From: Methanobacterium sp. UBA8
GTDB taxonomy: Archaea; Methanobacteriota; Methanobacteria; Methanobacteriales; Methanobacteriaceae
Direction of reading: 5' to 3'
Assembly (NCBI GenBank): GCA_002509665.1
Contig: DADN01000181.1
Coordinates: 5,628-18,323 of the forward strand
DNA: 12,696 bases
Below the pieces are notes generated by a model, which saw nothing but the letters and a program-made list of their open reading frames with translations, was not told the origin of the DNA and ran no database searches. The translations under genes were made by a program, and so were the position numbers. Numbering within the stretch: the first letter of the stretch is position 1; the number at the start of each line of letters is the position of its first letter. Shown in pieces: positions 1 to 6,140 of the stretch.

Positions 1-331
1 CCTCATGTTTATCTATAAGTTTTTGCACTTTTTGAAGGTCATCTGACACTGGTTTTTCTATAAACATCCATTTAACTTGATCTATAAATTCTAAAGCTGT
101 TTCTACATGCACTGATGTGGGATTAGTTATAAAAACGATATCTGGTTTAAACTTTCGAGCATCTTTGATATCATACAATGTGCAGTCAATTAAATTATCA
201 TGCGGGTTAGAGATGTTACTTTTATTGCTCCTTAGCGCAGCAATTTTAACTGATGGCAATATTTCTTTAATATTTTTAAGGTGCCTGCATCCTATAGAAC
301 CCATACCCACAAATAGAATTTTATCTACCAA
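1..331 (-). CDS. Gfo/Idh/MocA-family sugar oxidoreductase, N-terminal part (runs off left edge)
   Basis: Only the first 110 codons lie in the window. Translating from a TTG at 331-329 gives a Rossmann N-terminus with the dinucleotide motif VGMGSIG at residues 8-14. The family hallmarks follow: NPTSVHVETALE at about 70-81 and the EKP motif at 92-94. Full-length members are usually 300-350 residues, so about two thirds is missing. The start is TTG because a GGAGG box (341-345) sits 9 nt upstream and because later candidates (GTG at 310, ATG at 304) would cut into the glycine motif. The gene overlaps the stop of the upstream dehydrogenase by 7 bp, so the two are probably co-translated. From family knowledge, such NAD(P)-dependent oxidoreductases often accompany legionaminic acid gene sets. 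The exact substrate cannot be read from this fragment. Confidence 0.88.
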   Translation of the reverse strand, partial: MVDKILFVGMGSIGCRHLKNIKEILPSVKIAALRSNKSNISNPHDNLIDCTLYDIKDARKFKPDIVFITNPTSVHVETALEFIDQVKWMFIEKPVSDDLQKVQKLIDKHE

Positions 332-1116
332 ACTGATAAGCCTCCATCTACCATTATATTTTGACCTGTGATATATTTTGAGGCATCTGAGACCAGAAAT
401 ATTAATGCGCCTACAATATCTGATGGATCTGCCATGCGGTTAAGGGGTACTTTCTCACAGTAATTTTCTACAAACTCTTCTGGCTGGTTATCAAATATCC
501 CTCCAGGACAGATGGAATTTACCCTGATATTGTGGGGTGCCAGATATGTTGATAAATACCTCGTGAAATTGATTATGCCTCCTTTTATCAATGAATATTC
601 AACTGGCATTGTCATACCTGTATCTCCATAAACTGAAAAATTGGGCCCCAGCACGCCATAAATAGACCCTATATTCACAATAGATCCGCTTCCCTGTTTC
701 ATCATGACTTTAGATATTTTCTGGCTGACTAAAAAGTATCCTCCCATGTGAGAGATCACATTTTCCTGAAAACTATCAAATTCTACATCCTCAAAAGATG
801 TTCCATATCTTTTATTTCTAGGATAAGCACTGTTTACCAGTATATCTATCTTACCATATTTTTCAAGTGTTTCTTCTATAAAATTATCTATTGATTCTTC
901 TGAAGTTATATCTAAATGCATATAATTAATTTTATCTTCATTAATACGCTTATTAAGCTCATTAGAAGTTTTAATACCATGATCTTCATTAATATCAGCA
1001 ATGATTACATTAGCACCAAATTCAGCTAATCCTTGACAAAATTCCTTACCTAAAAGTCCACTTCCGCCAGTAACTACTGCGACTTTTTTATCAAGTCCCA
1101 TTATATTCTTATACAT
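325..1116 (-). CDS. PtmA-like short-chain dehydrogenase/reductase (SDR)
   Basis: A complete classical SDR of 263 residues. Visible motifs are the cofactor-binding TGGSGLLG (16-23), NSAYPRN (95-101) at the usual NNAG position, and a catalytic set S151, Y174 and K178. Further blocks are MTMPVEYSLIKGG (168-180), CPGGIFDNQPEEF (203-215) and a VDGG C-terminus. From memory, the AYPRN, MTMPVEY and PGGI-NQPE blocks are characteristic of Campylobacter PtmA, an oxidoreductase of the legionaminic acid locus whose exact reaction is not firmly settled. The ATG at 1116 has a GGTGA box (1121-1125) 4 nt upstream; the in-frame ATG at codon 6 lacks this support. The gene is divergent from the nonulosonate synthase and overlaps the downstream oxidoreductase. 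It probably helps make the amino-sugar precursor, but generic sugar dehydrogenase activity cannot be excluded. Confidence 0.88.
   Translation of the reverse strand: MYKNIMGLDKKVAVVTGGSGLLGKEFCQGLAEFGANVIIADINEDHGIKTSNELNKRINEDKINYMHLDITSEESIDNFIEETLEKYGKIDILVNSAYPRNKRYGTSFEDVEFDSFQENVISHMGGYFLVSQKISKVMMKQGSGSIVNIGSIYGVLGPNFSVYGDTGMTMPVEYSLIKGGIINFTRYLSTYLAPHNIRVNSICPGGIFDNQPEEFVENYCEKVPLNRMADPSDIVGALIFLVSDASKYITGQNIMVDGGLSVW
341..345 (-). promoter_or_regulatory. Shine-Dalgarno GGAGG that fixes a TTG start
   Basis: On the minus strand GGAGG lies 9 nt before the TTG at 331. It sits inside the last codons of the upstream dehydrogenase gene, which supports translational coupling and the non-ATG start of the oxidoreductase. 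Confidence 0.7.
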
Positions 1117-1120
1117 CTAA

Positions 1121-1125
1121 TCACC
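1121..1125 (-). promoter_or_regulatory. GGTGA ribosome binding site of the SDR gene
   Basis: GGTGATTAG directly precedes the ATG at 1116. GGTGAT is complementary to the archaeal 16S rRNA 3' end (AUCACCUCC). This favours the first ATG over the one at codon 6. Confidence 0.7.
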
Positions 1126-1146
1126 GCATGTAGTTTATTTTAAGAA

Positions 1147-1160
1147 TTATTTATATCTAA
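1147..1160. promoter_or_regulatory. Candidate bidirectional TATA-box region between divergent operons
   Basis: The 98-bp gap between the SDR start (1116) and the synthase ATG (1215) contains TTTATATC (1150-1157) on plus, which reads GATATAAATA on minus. On plus, a TATA box here would place the transcription start about 25 nt downstream, near 1180, giving a leader of roughly 35 nt. On minus it would start near 1125, just before the GGTGA box. No other strong TATA box is evident in the gap, so one element may serve both directions. This is read by eye only, and no BRE element is convincing. Confidence 0.45.
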
Positions 1161-1214
1161 TAACAAATTATAGTTTTATGAAGTTAAAAATAATTATTCA
1201 ACTTGGTAATTAAA

Positions 1215-2243
1215 ATGGAAATTAAAGCTGATAATATAAGTAACAACTGTTTTATTATAGCAGAAGCTGGTGTTAACCATAATGGGTCTGTTAAACTGGC
1301 CAAAAAGCTGGTAGACGCAGCCAAAGAAGCTGGTGCTGATGCAGTTAAATTTCAAACGTTTAAAACAAAAAATTTAGTCACCAAAAACGCTAGAAAAGCA
1401 GAATATCAAATTAAAAATTCAGGGGAAGAGTCTCAATATGAAATGATAAAGAGGTTAGAGCTTTCCCCTGATGAATTCTGGGAAATAGCAAAATACGCGG
1501 AAGATAAAGGAATTATTTTTCTTTCATCACCATTTGACGCAGAAAGCGTTGATTTACTTGACGAAATAGACATACCTGCTTTTAAAATAGCATCTGGAGA
1601 AATAACCAACTTTCCACTGCTTAAACATATTGCCGGAAAGCAAAAACCAGTTATATTATCTACGGGTATGTCAACTATAGGAGAAGTGGAAGAAGCCATC
1701 AATTTAATAGAAAAATATAACGATGATATCATTTTAATGCACTGCTTAACAAATTATCCTGCCAAAAAAGAGGATGCAAACTTAAATGTTATTAAAACAT
1801 TAGAATATACATTTAAAAGGCCTGTTGGGTTTTCAGATCATACTTCAGGTGTTGAAATGTCTGTAGCTGCTGTGGCTTTAGGCAGCTGCATTATTGAAAA
1901 ACATTTCACCATAGATAAAAATCTACCTGGCCCAGACCATAAGGCTTCTTTAGAACCTCATGAACTTTCCGAAATGGTTAAAGCCATAAGAAATATTGAA
2001 AAAGGTTTGGGAAACGGCATAAAGAAACCCACAAATGATGAAATTAAAATTAAAAAGCTTGTAAGAAAAAGCATAGTTGCAAAAGAAGGCATCCCTAAAG
2101 GATCTATCCTAACCGAGGAAATGTTAGATATTAAAAGGCCAGGAACAGGAATCGAGCCAAAATATCTTGATAAACTCATAGGAAAAGAATTAATTGAAGA
2201 TGTCAAAAAAGATGATTTATTAAAATGGAATCAGTTGAAATGA
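1215..2243 (+). CDS. neuB: Nonulosonic acid synthase, NeuB/LegI type (N-acetylneuraminate/legionaminate synthase)
   Basis: Condenses phosphoenolpyruvate with a six-carbon N-acetylated mannose-type sugar to make a nine-carbon nonulosonic acid in the cytoplasm. The 342-residue product shows the NeuB barrel followed by a SAF (antifreeze-like) domain. Motifs are IAEAGVNHNG (15-24), VKFQ (44-47), KIASGE (124-129), STGM (149-152), HCLTNYP (176-182), GFSDHT (205-210), EKHFT (228-232) and GPDHKASL (239-246). H176 and H230 match the expected metal-binding histidines. The SAF domain spans roughly 283-342 and contains RPGTGI (308-313). The ATG at 1215 is preferred; a TTG at 1203 would add four residues and has no better ribosome site. 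It is the first gene of a five-gene operon. The linked dehydratase and aminotransferase favour legionaminic acid over Neu5Ac as product, but this is inference. Confidence 0.95.
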   Translation: MEIKADNISNNCFIIAEAGVNHNGSVKLAKKLVDAAKEAGADAVKFQTFKTKNLVTKNARKAEYQIKNSGEESQYEMIKRLELSPDEFWEIAKYAEDKGIIFLSSPFDAESVDLLDEIDIPAFKIASGEITNFPLLKHIAGKQKPVILSTGMSTIGEVEEAINLIEKYNDDIILMHCLTNYPAKKEDANLNVIKTLEYTFKRPVGFSDHTSGVEMSVAAVALGSCIIEKHFTIDKNLPGPDHKASLEPHELSEMVKAIRNIEKGLGNGIKKPTNDEIKIKKLVRKSIVAKEGIPKGSILTEEMLDIKRPGTGIEPKYLDKLIGKELIEDVKKDDLLKWNQLK

Positions 2244-3385
2244 GCAGAAAAATACTTTACATAACAGGTACCAGGGCAGATTACGGCCTTATGCGCTCGG
2301 TTTTATTTGAAATGGAAAAAAATCCAGATATAGATTTAGAACTAGCAGTAACTGGAATGCATCTCATGAAAGAATTTGGGATGACATTAAATGACATAAA
2401 AAAAGACGGTTTTAAATTCCATACAGTTAATGCAACATTCAATGAAGATAATAAAAGTTCTATGGTTAATTTTATAGGTGAATTCATTAAACTACTTTCA
2501 CAGTTAGTTTTGAAGGTTAATCCTGATTTAATACTTCTACTTGGAGACAGGGGTGAAATGTTAGGAGGCGCAATTGTAGGGGCTTATTTAAGCATTCCCA
2601 CAGCTCACCTTCATGGGGGTGAAATTACCTCAACTGTAGATGAATATGCAAGACACGCCATTACAAAAATGGTCAATATACATCTCCCAGCAACTGAAAA
2701 AAGTGCAGAAAGAACAATAAAAATGGGAGAAAATCCAGATAATATTTTTGTAGTGGGAGCGCCAGGATTAGACTATATCCTAAATGAAAAATTAATAGAT
2801 ACTAAAATAATCAGCAAAAAATATAATCTAGATTTATCCAAACCAGTTATTCTACTTGTTCAGCACCCTACAACATTAGAATCCAAAAGTGCAGCGCAGC
2901 AAGCTCGTGAAACCCTTAACGCTTTGGTGGAACTTGAAAATCAGACCATAATAATCTATCCAAATGCGGATGCAGGTGGTAGAAAAATCATAGAAGTTAT
3001 AAAAGATTATGAAAGCTATTCATTTATTCAAACATATAAAAGTATTCCAAGCATAGAATATCTGAGCTTAATGAATGTCGCGAGTATCATGGTTGGTAAT
3101 TCAAGCAGCGGTATTATTGAAGCACCTTCATTTAAATTACCTACTATAAACATAGGCTCAAGGCAGGAAGGAAGAGAAAGAGCTTCAAATGTAATTGATG
3201 TAAATCACAATAAAGAAGAAATAAAAGAAGCAATTACAAAAGCCATTTACGATGATAAATTTAGAAGAGTCCTACAAAATTCTAAAAACCCCTACGGCGA
3301 TGGAAAAACGGGGAAAAGAGTAGCAGACATTTTAAGTAGTATTACACTAGACAATAAATTAATGAATAAAAAACTCAATTTATAA
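2240..3385 (+). CDS. neuC: Hydrolysing NDP-sugar 2-epimerase, NeuC/LegG type
   Basis: Predicted to remove the nucleotide and invert C2 of an NDP-GlcNAc-type sugar, yielding the mannose-configured substrate of the synthase. The 381-residue length fits the UDP-GlcNAc 2-epimerase family. Motifs are GTRADYG (10-16), GDRGEMLGG (102-110), HLHGGE (123-128), VGAPGLD (172-178), QHPTT (208-212) and GNSSSGIIE (286-294), followed by NIGSRQEGRER (304-314). The ATG at 2240 is chosen because it forms an ATGA overlap with the stop of the synthase, typical of coupled translation, and because it puts the family N-terminus RKILYITGTRADYG at the start. An in-frame ATG at 2225 would add five residues. In this gene context LegG (acting on a diacetylated bacillosamine-type sugar) is more likely than NeuC acting on UDP-GlcNAc. 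Confidence 0.95.
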   Translation: MSRKILYITGTRADYGLMRSVLFEMEKNPDIDLELAVTGMHLMKEFGMTLNDIKKDGFKFHTVNATFNEDNKSSMVNFIGEFIKLLSQLVLKVNPDLILLLGDRGEMLGGAIVGAYLSIPTAHLHGGEITSTVDEYARHAITKMVNIHLPATEKSAERTIKMGENPDNIFVVGAPGLDYILNEKLIDTKIISKKYNLDLSKPVILLVQHPTTLESKSAAQQARETLNALVELENQTIIIYPNADAGGRKIIEVIKDYESYSFIQTYKSIPSIEYLSLMNVASIMVGNSSSGIIEAPSFKLPTINIGSRQEGRERASNVIDVNHNKEEIKEAITKAIYDDKFRRVLQNSKNPYGDGKTGKRVADILSSITLDNKLMNKKLNL

Positions 3386-3400
3386 ATTAAGGCTAAAATT

Positions 3401-3880
3401 ATGTCAGATGATCGATTTAAAAGCTGGAAACCTCCTGAAATTGAGGAAAGAAAATTAAACGAATATAACTGGATTGTACAAAATAAAGATAATTTAAAAT
3501 TAGGTTATAAGACCGATATCGGGGCTTTTACATATATCAATGCTAAAAATAATGTCACTATTGAAGATCACGTCCAAATAGGATCTCACTGTTCTATTTA
3601 TTCTGTATCTACAATAGACAATAAAGAAGGCCCCATTACACTTAAAAAGAATTGTAGAATTGGGACACATTCAGTGGTGATGCCAAATATCACTGTTGGA
3701 GAAAATTCAATTATAGGTGCTTTTAGTTTTGTAAACAGAGATATACCTGAAAATTCGATTGCATTTGGCACACCTGCTAAAGTAATTAGAAAATTAACTG
3801 AAGAAGAAATAAAAGAACTAGAGGTTGAAGAAACACATAGCGTTTCTGAACCACAAATTTTAAAAAAATTTGAGGATTAA
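3401..3880 (+). CDS. Left-handed beta-helix acyltransferase, probable sugar 4-N-acetyltransferase (LegH role)
   Basis: A 159-residue hexapeptide-repeat protein. Repeats run from about 35 to 125 (for example IGAFTYI, VQIGSHC, CRIGTH, ITVGENSIIGA) and close with the GTPAKVIRKL signature (123-132), so the fold assignment is solid. A short non-repeat N-terminus (1-34) and a charged, Glu-rich tail (133-159) flank the helix. Lying between the 2-epimerase (15 bp upstream) and the aminotransferase (2 bp downstream), its likely job is acetyl-CoA-dependent acetylation of the C4 amino group made by the aminotransferase. It lacks the N-terminal Rossmann-like domain of PglD/NeuD-type acetyltransferases, which are around 200 residues, so it may be a replacement from another branch. 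The substrate is inferred from context only; O-acetylation is the main alternative. Confidence 0.87.
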   Translation: MSDDRFKSWKPPEIEERKLNEYNWIVQNKDNLKLGYKTDIGAFTYINAKNNVTIEDHVQIGSHCSIYSVSTIDNKEGPITLKKNCRIGTHSVVMPNITVGENSIIGAFSFVNRDIPENSIAFGTPAKVIRKLTEEEIKELEVEETHSVSEPQILKKFED

Positions 3881-3882
3881 TT

Positions 3883-5001
3883 ATGAGCTGGAAAATTCCC
3901 CTATTTAAAATATACTGGGACGACGAAGACGTAAACCATGTAGCACATGAAATTCAATCTGGTATGAACTGGGCAGTTGGGCCGCAGGTAACAGAGTTTG
4001 AAAACTTAATCAAAGAAAAGATAGGAACTAAATATGCAGTAACTTTTAATTCAGGAACTTCAGCATTGCATTCCCTTCTTCTTGCCCACAATATCACTAA
4101 AGGGGACGAGGTAATAGTTCCATCATTTACATTCATCGCTACGGCTAATTCACCCCTCTTTGTGGGAGCAAAACCTGTTTTTGCAGATATTGAAAGAGAA
4201 ACATTAGGTTTAGACCCTGAAAGTGTAAACGAAATGATAACAGATAAAACAAAGGCAATTTTACCCATACATTACGGCGGATGCCCATGTAAAATTAGAG
4301 AACTGAAAGAAATAGCTGAAGATCATGATCTTATCTTAATAGAAGACGCCGCTGAGGCTCAGGGAGCTAAAATTGGCGATGAAAAGGTAGGTACCTTTGG
4401 AGATTCTGCTGTTTTAAGTTTTTGTCAGAATAAAATCATGACAACAGGAGAAGGAGGAGCTGTAGTAACTGACTGCGAAGAAGTGTTTGAAAGATTAAAT
4501 TTGATAAGATCACATGGCCGGCTCGAACACTCCAATTATTTCACATCTTTAGAACCTTTCGATTACGTAGATCTTGGATTCAATTTTAGAATGTCTAATC
4601 TAACTGCTTCACTTGGAATAGCACAGATCAATAAAGTAGATAAAATGATCAGTATGAGGCGTAATAATTCTATGTATTTAAATAAACATTTAAACGATAT
4701 AAATGGGATAAAACCAATTACACCTCCTGAAAGTTATTACCATGTATACCAGTTATATACGATCATAGCCAATAATAGAGATGAACTTATGAAACATCTG
4801 GCAGATAAAGGTATCATGTCCAAAATATATTTTGATCCTGTTCACCTAACTCATTTCTATAAAAATTCAATGAAATATGAATGTGAACTTCCAGTTACAG
4901 AAGAACTTTCAAAAAAAGTGTTAACTTTACCAATGTATCCCTCTCTTAAAGAAAAGGATATGGACATCATAGTTCAAGAGATTAAAGAATTTTATGGTTG
5001 A
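3883..5001 (+). CDS. PLP-dependent DegT/DnrJ/EryC1 sugar 4-aminotransferase (LegC/PglE role)
   Basis: A 372-residue fold-type I aminotransferase of the DegT family, predicted to transfer an amino group to the C4 ketone of the 4-keto-6-deoxy sugar made by the adjacent dehydratase. Motifs are NSGTSALH (56-63), VIVPSFTF (77-84), PIHYGG (128-133), IEDAAEAQGA (153-162) and the PLP lysine K184 within CQNKIMTTGEGG. A GAGGAT ribosome site (3872-3877) lies in the last codons of the acetyltransferase gene, 5 nt before the ATG, and the two genes are only 2 bp apart. Its sequence looks like the broad archaeal perosamine-synthase-like group rather than the bacterial LegC family as I remember it, so the LegC role rests on context. 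A Cys pair (C134, C136) follows the YGG motif. Confidence 0.92.
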   Translation: MSWKIPLFKIYWDDEDVNHVAHEIQSGMNWAVGPQVTEFENLIKEKIGTKYAVTFNSGTSALHSLLLAHNITKGDEVIVPSFTFIATANSPLFVGAKPVFADIERETLGLDPESVNEMITDKTKAILPIHYGGCPCKIRELKEIAEDHDLILIEDAAEAQGAKIGDEKVGTFGDSAVLSFCQNKIMTTGEGGAVVTDCEEVFERLNLIRSHGRLEHSNYFTSLEPFDYVDLGFNFRMSNLTASLGIAQINKVDKMISMRRNNSMYLNKHLNDINGIKPITPPESYYHVYQLYTIIANNRDELMKHLADKGIMSKIYFDPVHLTHFYKNSMKYECELPVTEELSKKVLTLPMYPSLKEKDMDIIVQEIKEFYG

Positions 5002-5007
5002 ATACTC

Positions 5008-6099
5008 ATGGAATCGTTTTATAAAGATAAAGTAGTACTTGTTACTGGTGGAACTGGCTCCATTGGTAGTCAAATTGTCAAAAAACTTCTAGAACATGAC
5101 CCAAAAGCAGTTCGTGTTTTAGATAACAATGAAACCAGTTTATTTGAATTAGAACAAGAACTAAATTCAGATAAAATTAGAATATTGATAGGAGATATCC
5201 GAGATAATGAAAGGTTAATGAGAGCTCTTGAAGGTGTGGATATAGTATTTCATGCAGGAGCACTTAAACATGTTCCATTATGTGAATATAATCCATTTGA
5301 TGCGGTTAAAACCAACGTTATAGGCACTCAAAACGTCTTAAACGCCGCTTTAGATCAAAACGTTGATAAAGTAATAGTTATCAGTACCGATAAAGCTGTT
5401 AATCCCATAAATGTTATGGGAGCAACTAAACTCTTAGCAGAACGCCTCACCATATCTGCTAACAACTATACTGGTGATAAAGATACTGTTTTTTCCTGTG
5501 TCAGATTTGGAAATGTGCTTGATTCAAGAGGATCAGTAGTGCCATTATTTAAAAACCAGATAAAAAAAGGCGGACCAATTACAATAACCTCTCCAGATAT
5601 GACCCGCTTTATCATGGGCATTCCTCAGGCAGTTCAACTGATTCTTAAAGCAGGTGAAATTTCAAAAGGAAAAGAAATTTTCATACTTAAAATGCCTGCA
5701 CTAAACATTGTAGACCTTGCGGAGGTTATGATTGAAGAATTTGCCCCATTGTATGGCTATAAACCCGAAGATATAGAAATACAAATAATTGGTAAACGAA
5801 TGGGAGAAAAAACCTACGAAGAATTAATGACAGAAGATGAAACATTAAATGCAGTAGATCACGGAAAATTGTACATTATAAACTCCCAGAAAAATAGTGA
5901 TGAACGTGCTATCCACAATACGGATTTAATTAAAAATGAAGAAATACAAACAGAAGATGGAATGGTCAGTGCAGTAAATCAACTACACACAATAAATACC
6001 AAAAATGATGAATGTTCCATTTATAATTCGGATTTAACCGGAAAACTATCAAAAGAGGAAATAAAAGAGATTATCATGGACTTCTGTCTTAAAGACTAA
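5008..6099 (+). CDS. NDP-GlcNAc 4,6-dehydratase, CapD/FlaA1/PglF-like (LegB role), with duplicated C-terminal segment
   Basis: An extended SDR of 363 residues, predicted to remove water across C4-C6 of an NDP-GlcNAc to give the 4-keto-6-deoxy sugar, the first committed step. Motifs are GGTGSIG (14-20), GDIRD (62-66), HAGALKHVP (82-90), STDKAVNP (126-133), MGATK (137-141) and VRFGNVLDSRGSVVP (165-179). Met137 takes the place of the usual SDR tyrosine while D128 and K129 are kept, as in WbpM-type dehydratases. This family is distinct from the bacterial LegB family as I recall it. A GGTTGA site overlaps the aminotransferase stop 6 nt before the ATG. Residues 275-314 and 315-354 are a diverged tandem duplication, which probably explains why the C-terminal tail is longer than usual. 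It is last in the operon and is followed by T-tracts. Confidence 0.93.
   Translation: MESFYKDKVVLVTGGTGSIGSQIVKKLLEHDPKAVRVLDNNETSLFELEQELNSDKIRILIGDIRDNERLMRALEGVDIVFHAGALKHVPLCEYNPFDAVKTNVIGTQNVLNAALDQNVDKVIVISTDKAVNPINVMGATKLLAERLTISANNYTGDKDTVFSCVRFGNVLDSRGSVVPLFKNQIKKGGPITITSPDMTRFIMGIPQAVQLILKAGEISKGKEIFILKMPALNIVDLAEVMIEEFAPLYGYKPEDIEIQIIGKRMGEKTYEELMTEDETLNAVDHGKLYIINSQKNSDERAIHNTDLIKNEEIQTEDGMVSAVNQLHTINTKNDECSIYNSDLTGKLSKEEIKEIIMDFCLKD
5830..5949 (+). repeat. Tandem duplication within the dehydratase gene, copy A
   Basis: Codons 275-314. It begins ACAGAAGATG and encodes TEDETLNAV, then NSDERAIHNTDL, then KNEEIQ. It is directly followed by copy B, which starts with the same ten bases exactly 120 bp later. 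Confidence 0.7.
5950..6069 (+). repeat. Tandem duplication within the dehydratase gene, copy B
   Basis: Codons 315-354. It begins ACAGAAGATG and encodes TEDGMVSAV, then NDECSIYNSDL, then SKEEIK. It aligns to copy A with small compensating gaps. The SKEEI ending resembles the normal C-terminus of this enzyme family, so copy B probably keeps the original tail. Confidence 0.7.
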
Positions 6100-6140
6100 T
6101 TACTATTTTTCTAAATTTTTAATATAATTTTTCTCATTTT
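6100..6140 (+). terminator. T-tract archaeal terminator after the nonulosonate operon
   Basis: The 34-bp gap between convergent genes, running slightly into the flippase stop region, contains four runs of T on the plus strand: 6106-6110, 6116-6120, 6128-6132 and 6137-6140. There is no stem-loop. Oligo-U tracts alone can stop archaeal RNA polymerase. The minus strand here is A-rich, so it should not terminate the flippase transcript equally well. Confidence 0.6.

Noticed and set aside
117..371. Open frame of 84 codons on plus at the left edge.
   Set aside because: It runs antisense to the oxidoreductase and SDR genes, both of which show conserved motifs. The hydrophobic Leu run comes from the antisense of the coding strand.
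1178..1213. An 11-codon mini-ORF (ATG to TAA) ending one base before the synthase ATG, a possible leader peptide.
   Set aside because: It has no ribosome site, would begin at about the predicted transcription start, and has no regulatory codon run. Chance is likely in AT-rich DNA.
2225..2239. Earlier ATG for the 2-epimerase adding five residues.
   Set aside because: The ATG at 2240 overlaps the synthase stop as ATGA and places the conserved strand at the N-terminus. The earlier start is possible but less likely.
1215..3385. Pseudaminic acid pathway (PseI/PseG) as the reading of this operon.
   Set aside because: The second gene has the NeuC/LegG motifs (GTRADYG, GDRGE, HLHGGE) and not a PseG-type hydrolase, and there is no GNAT-type PseH.
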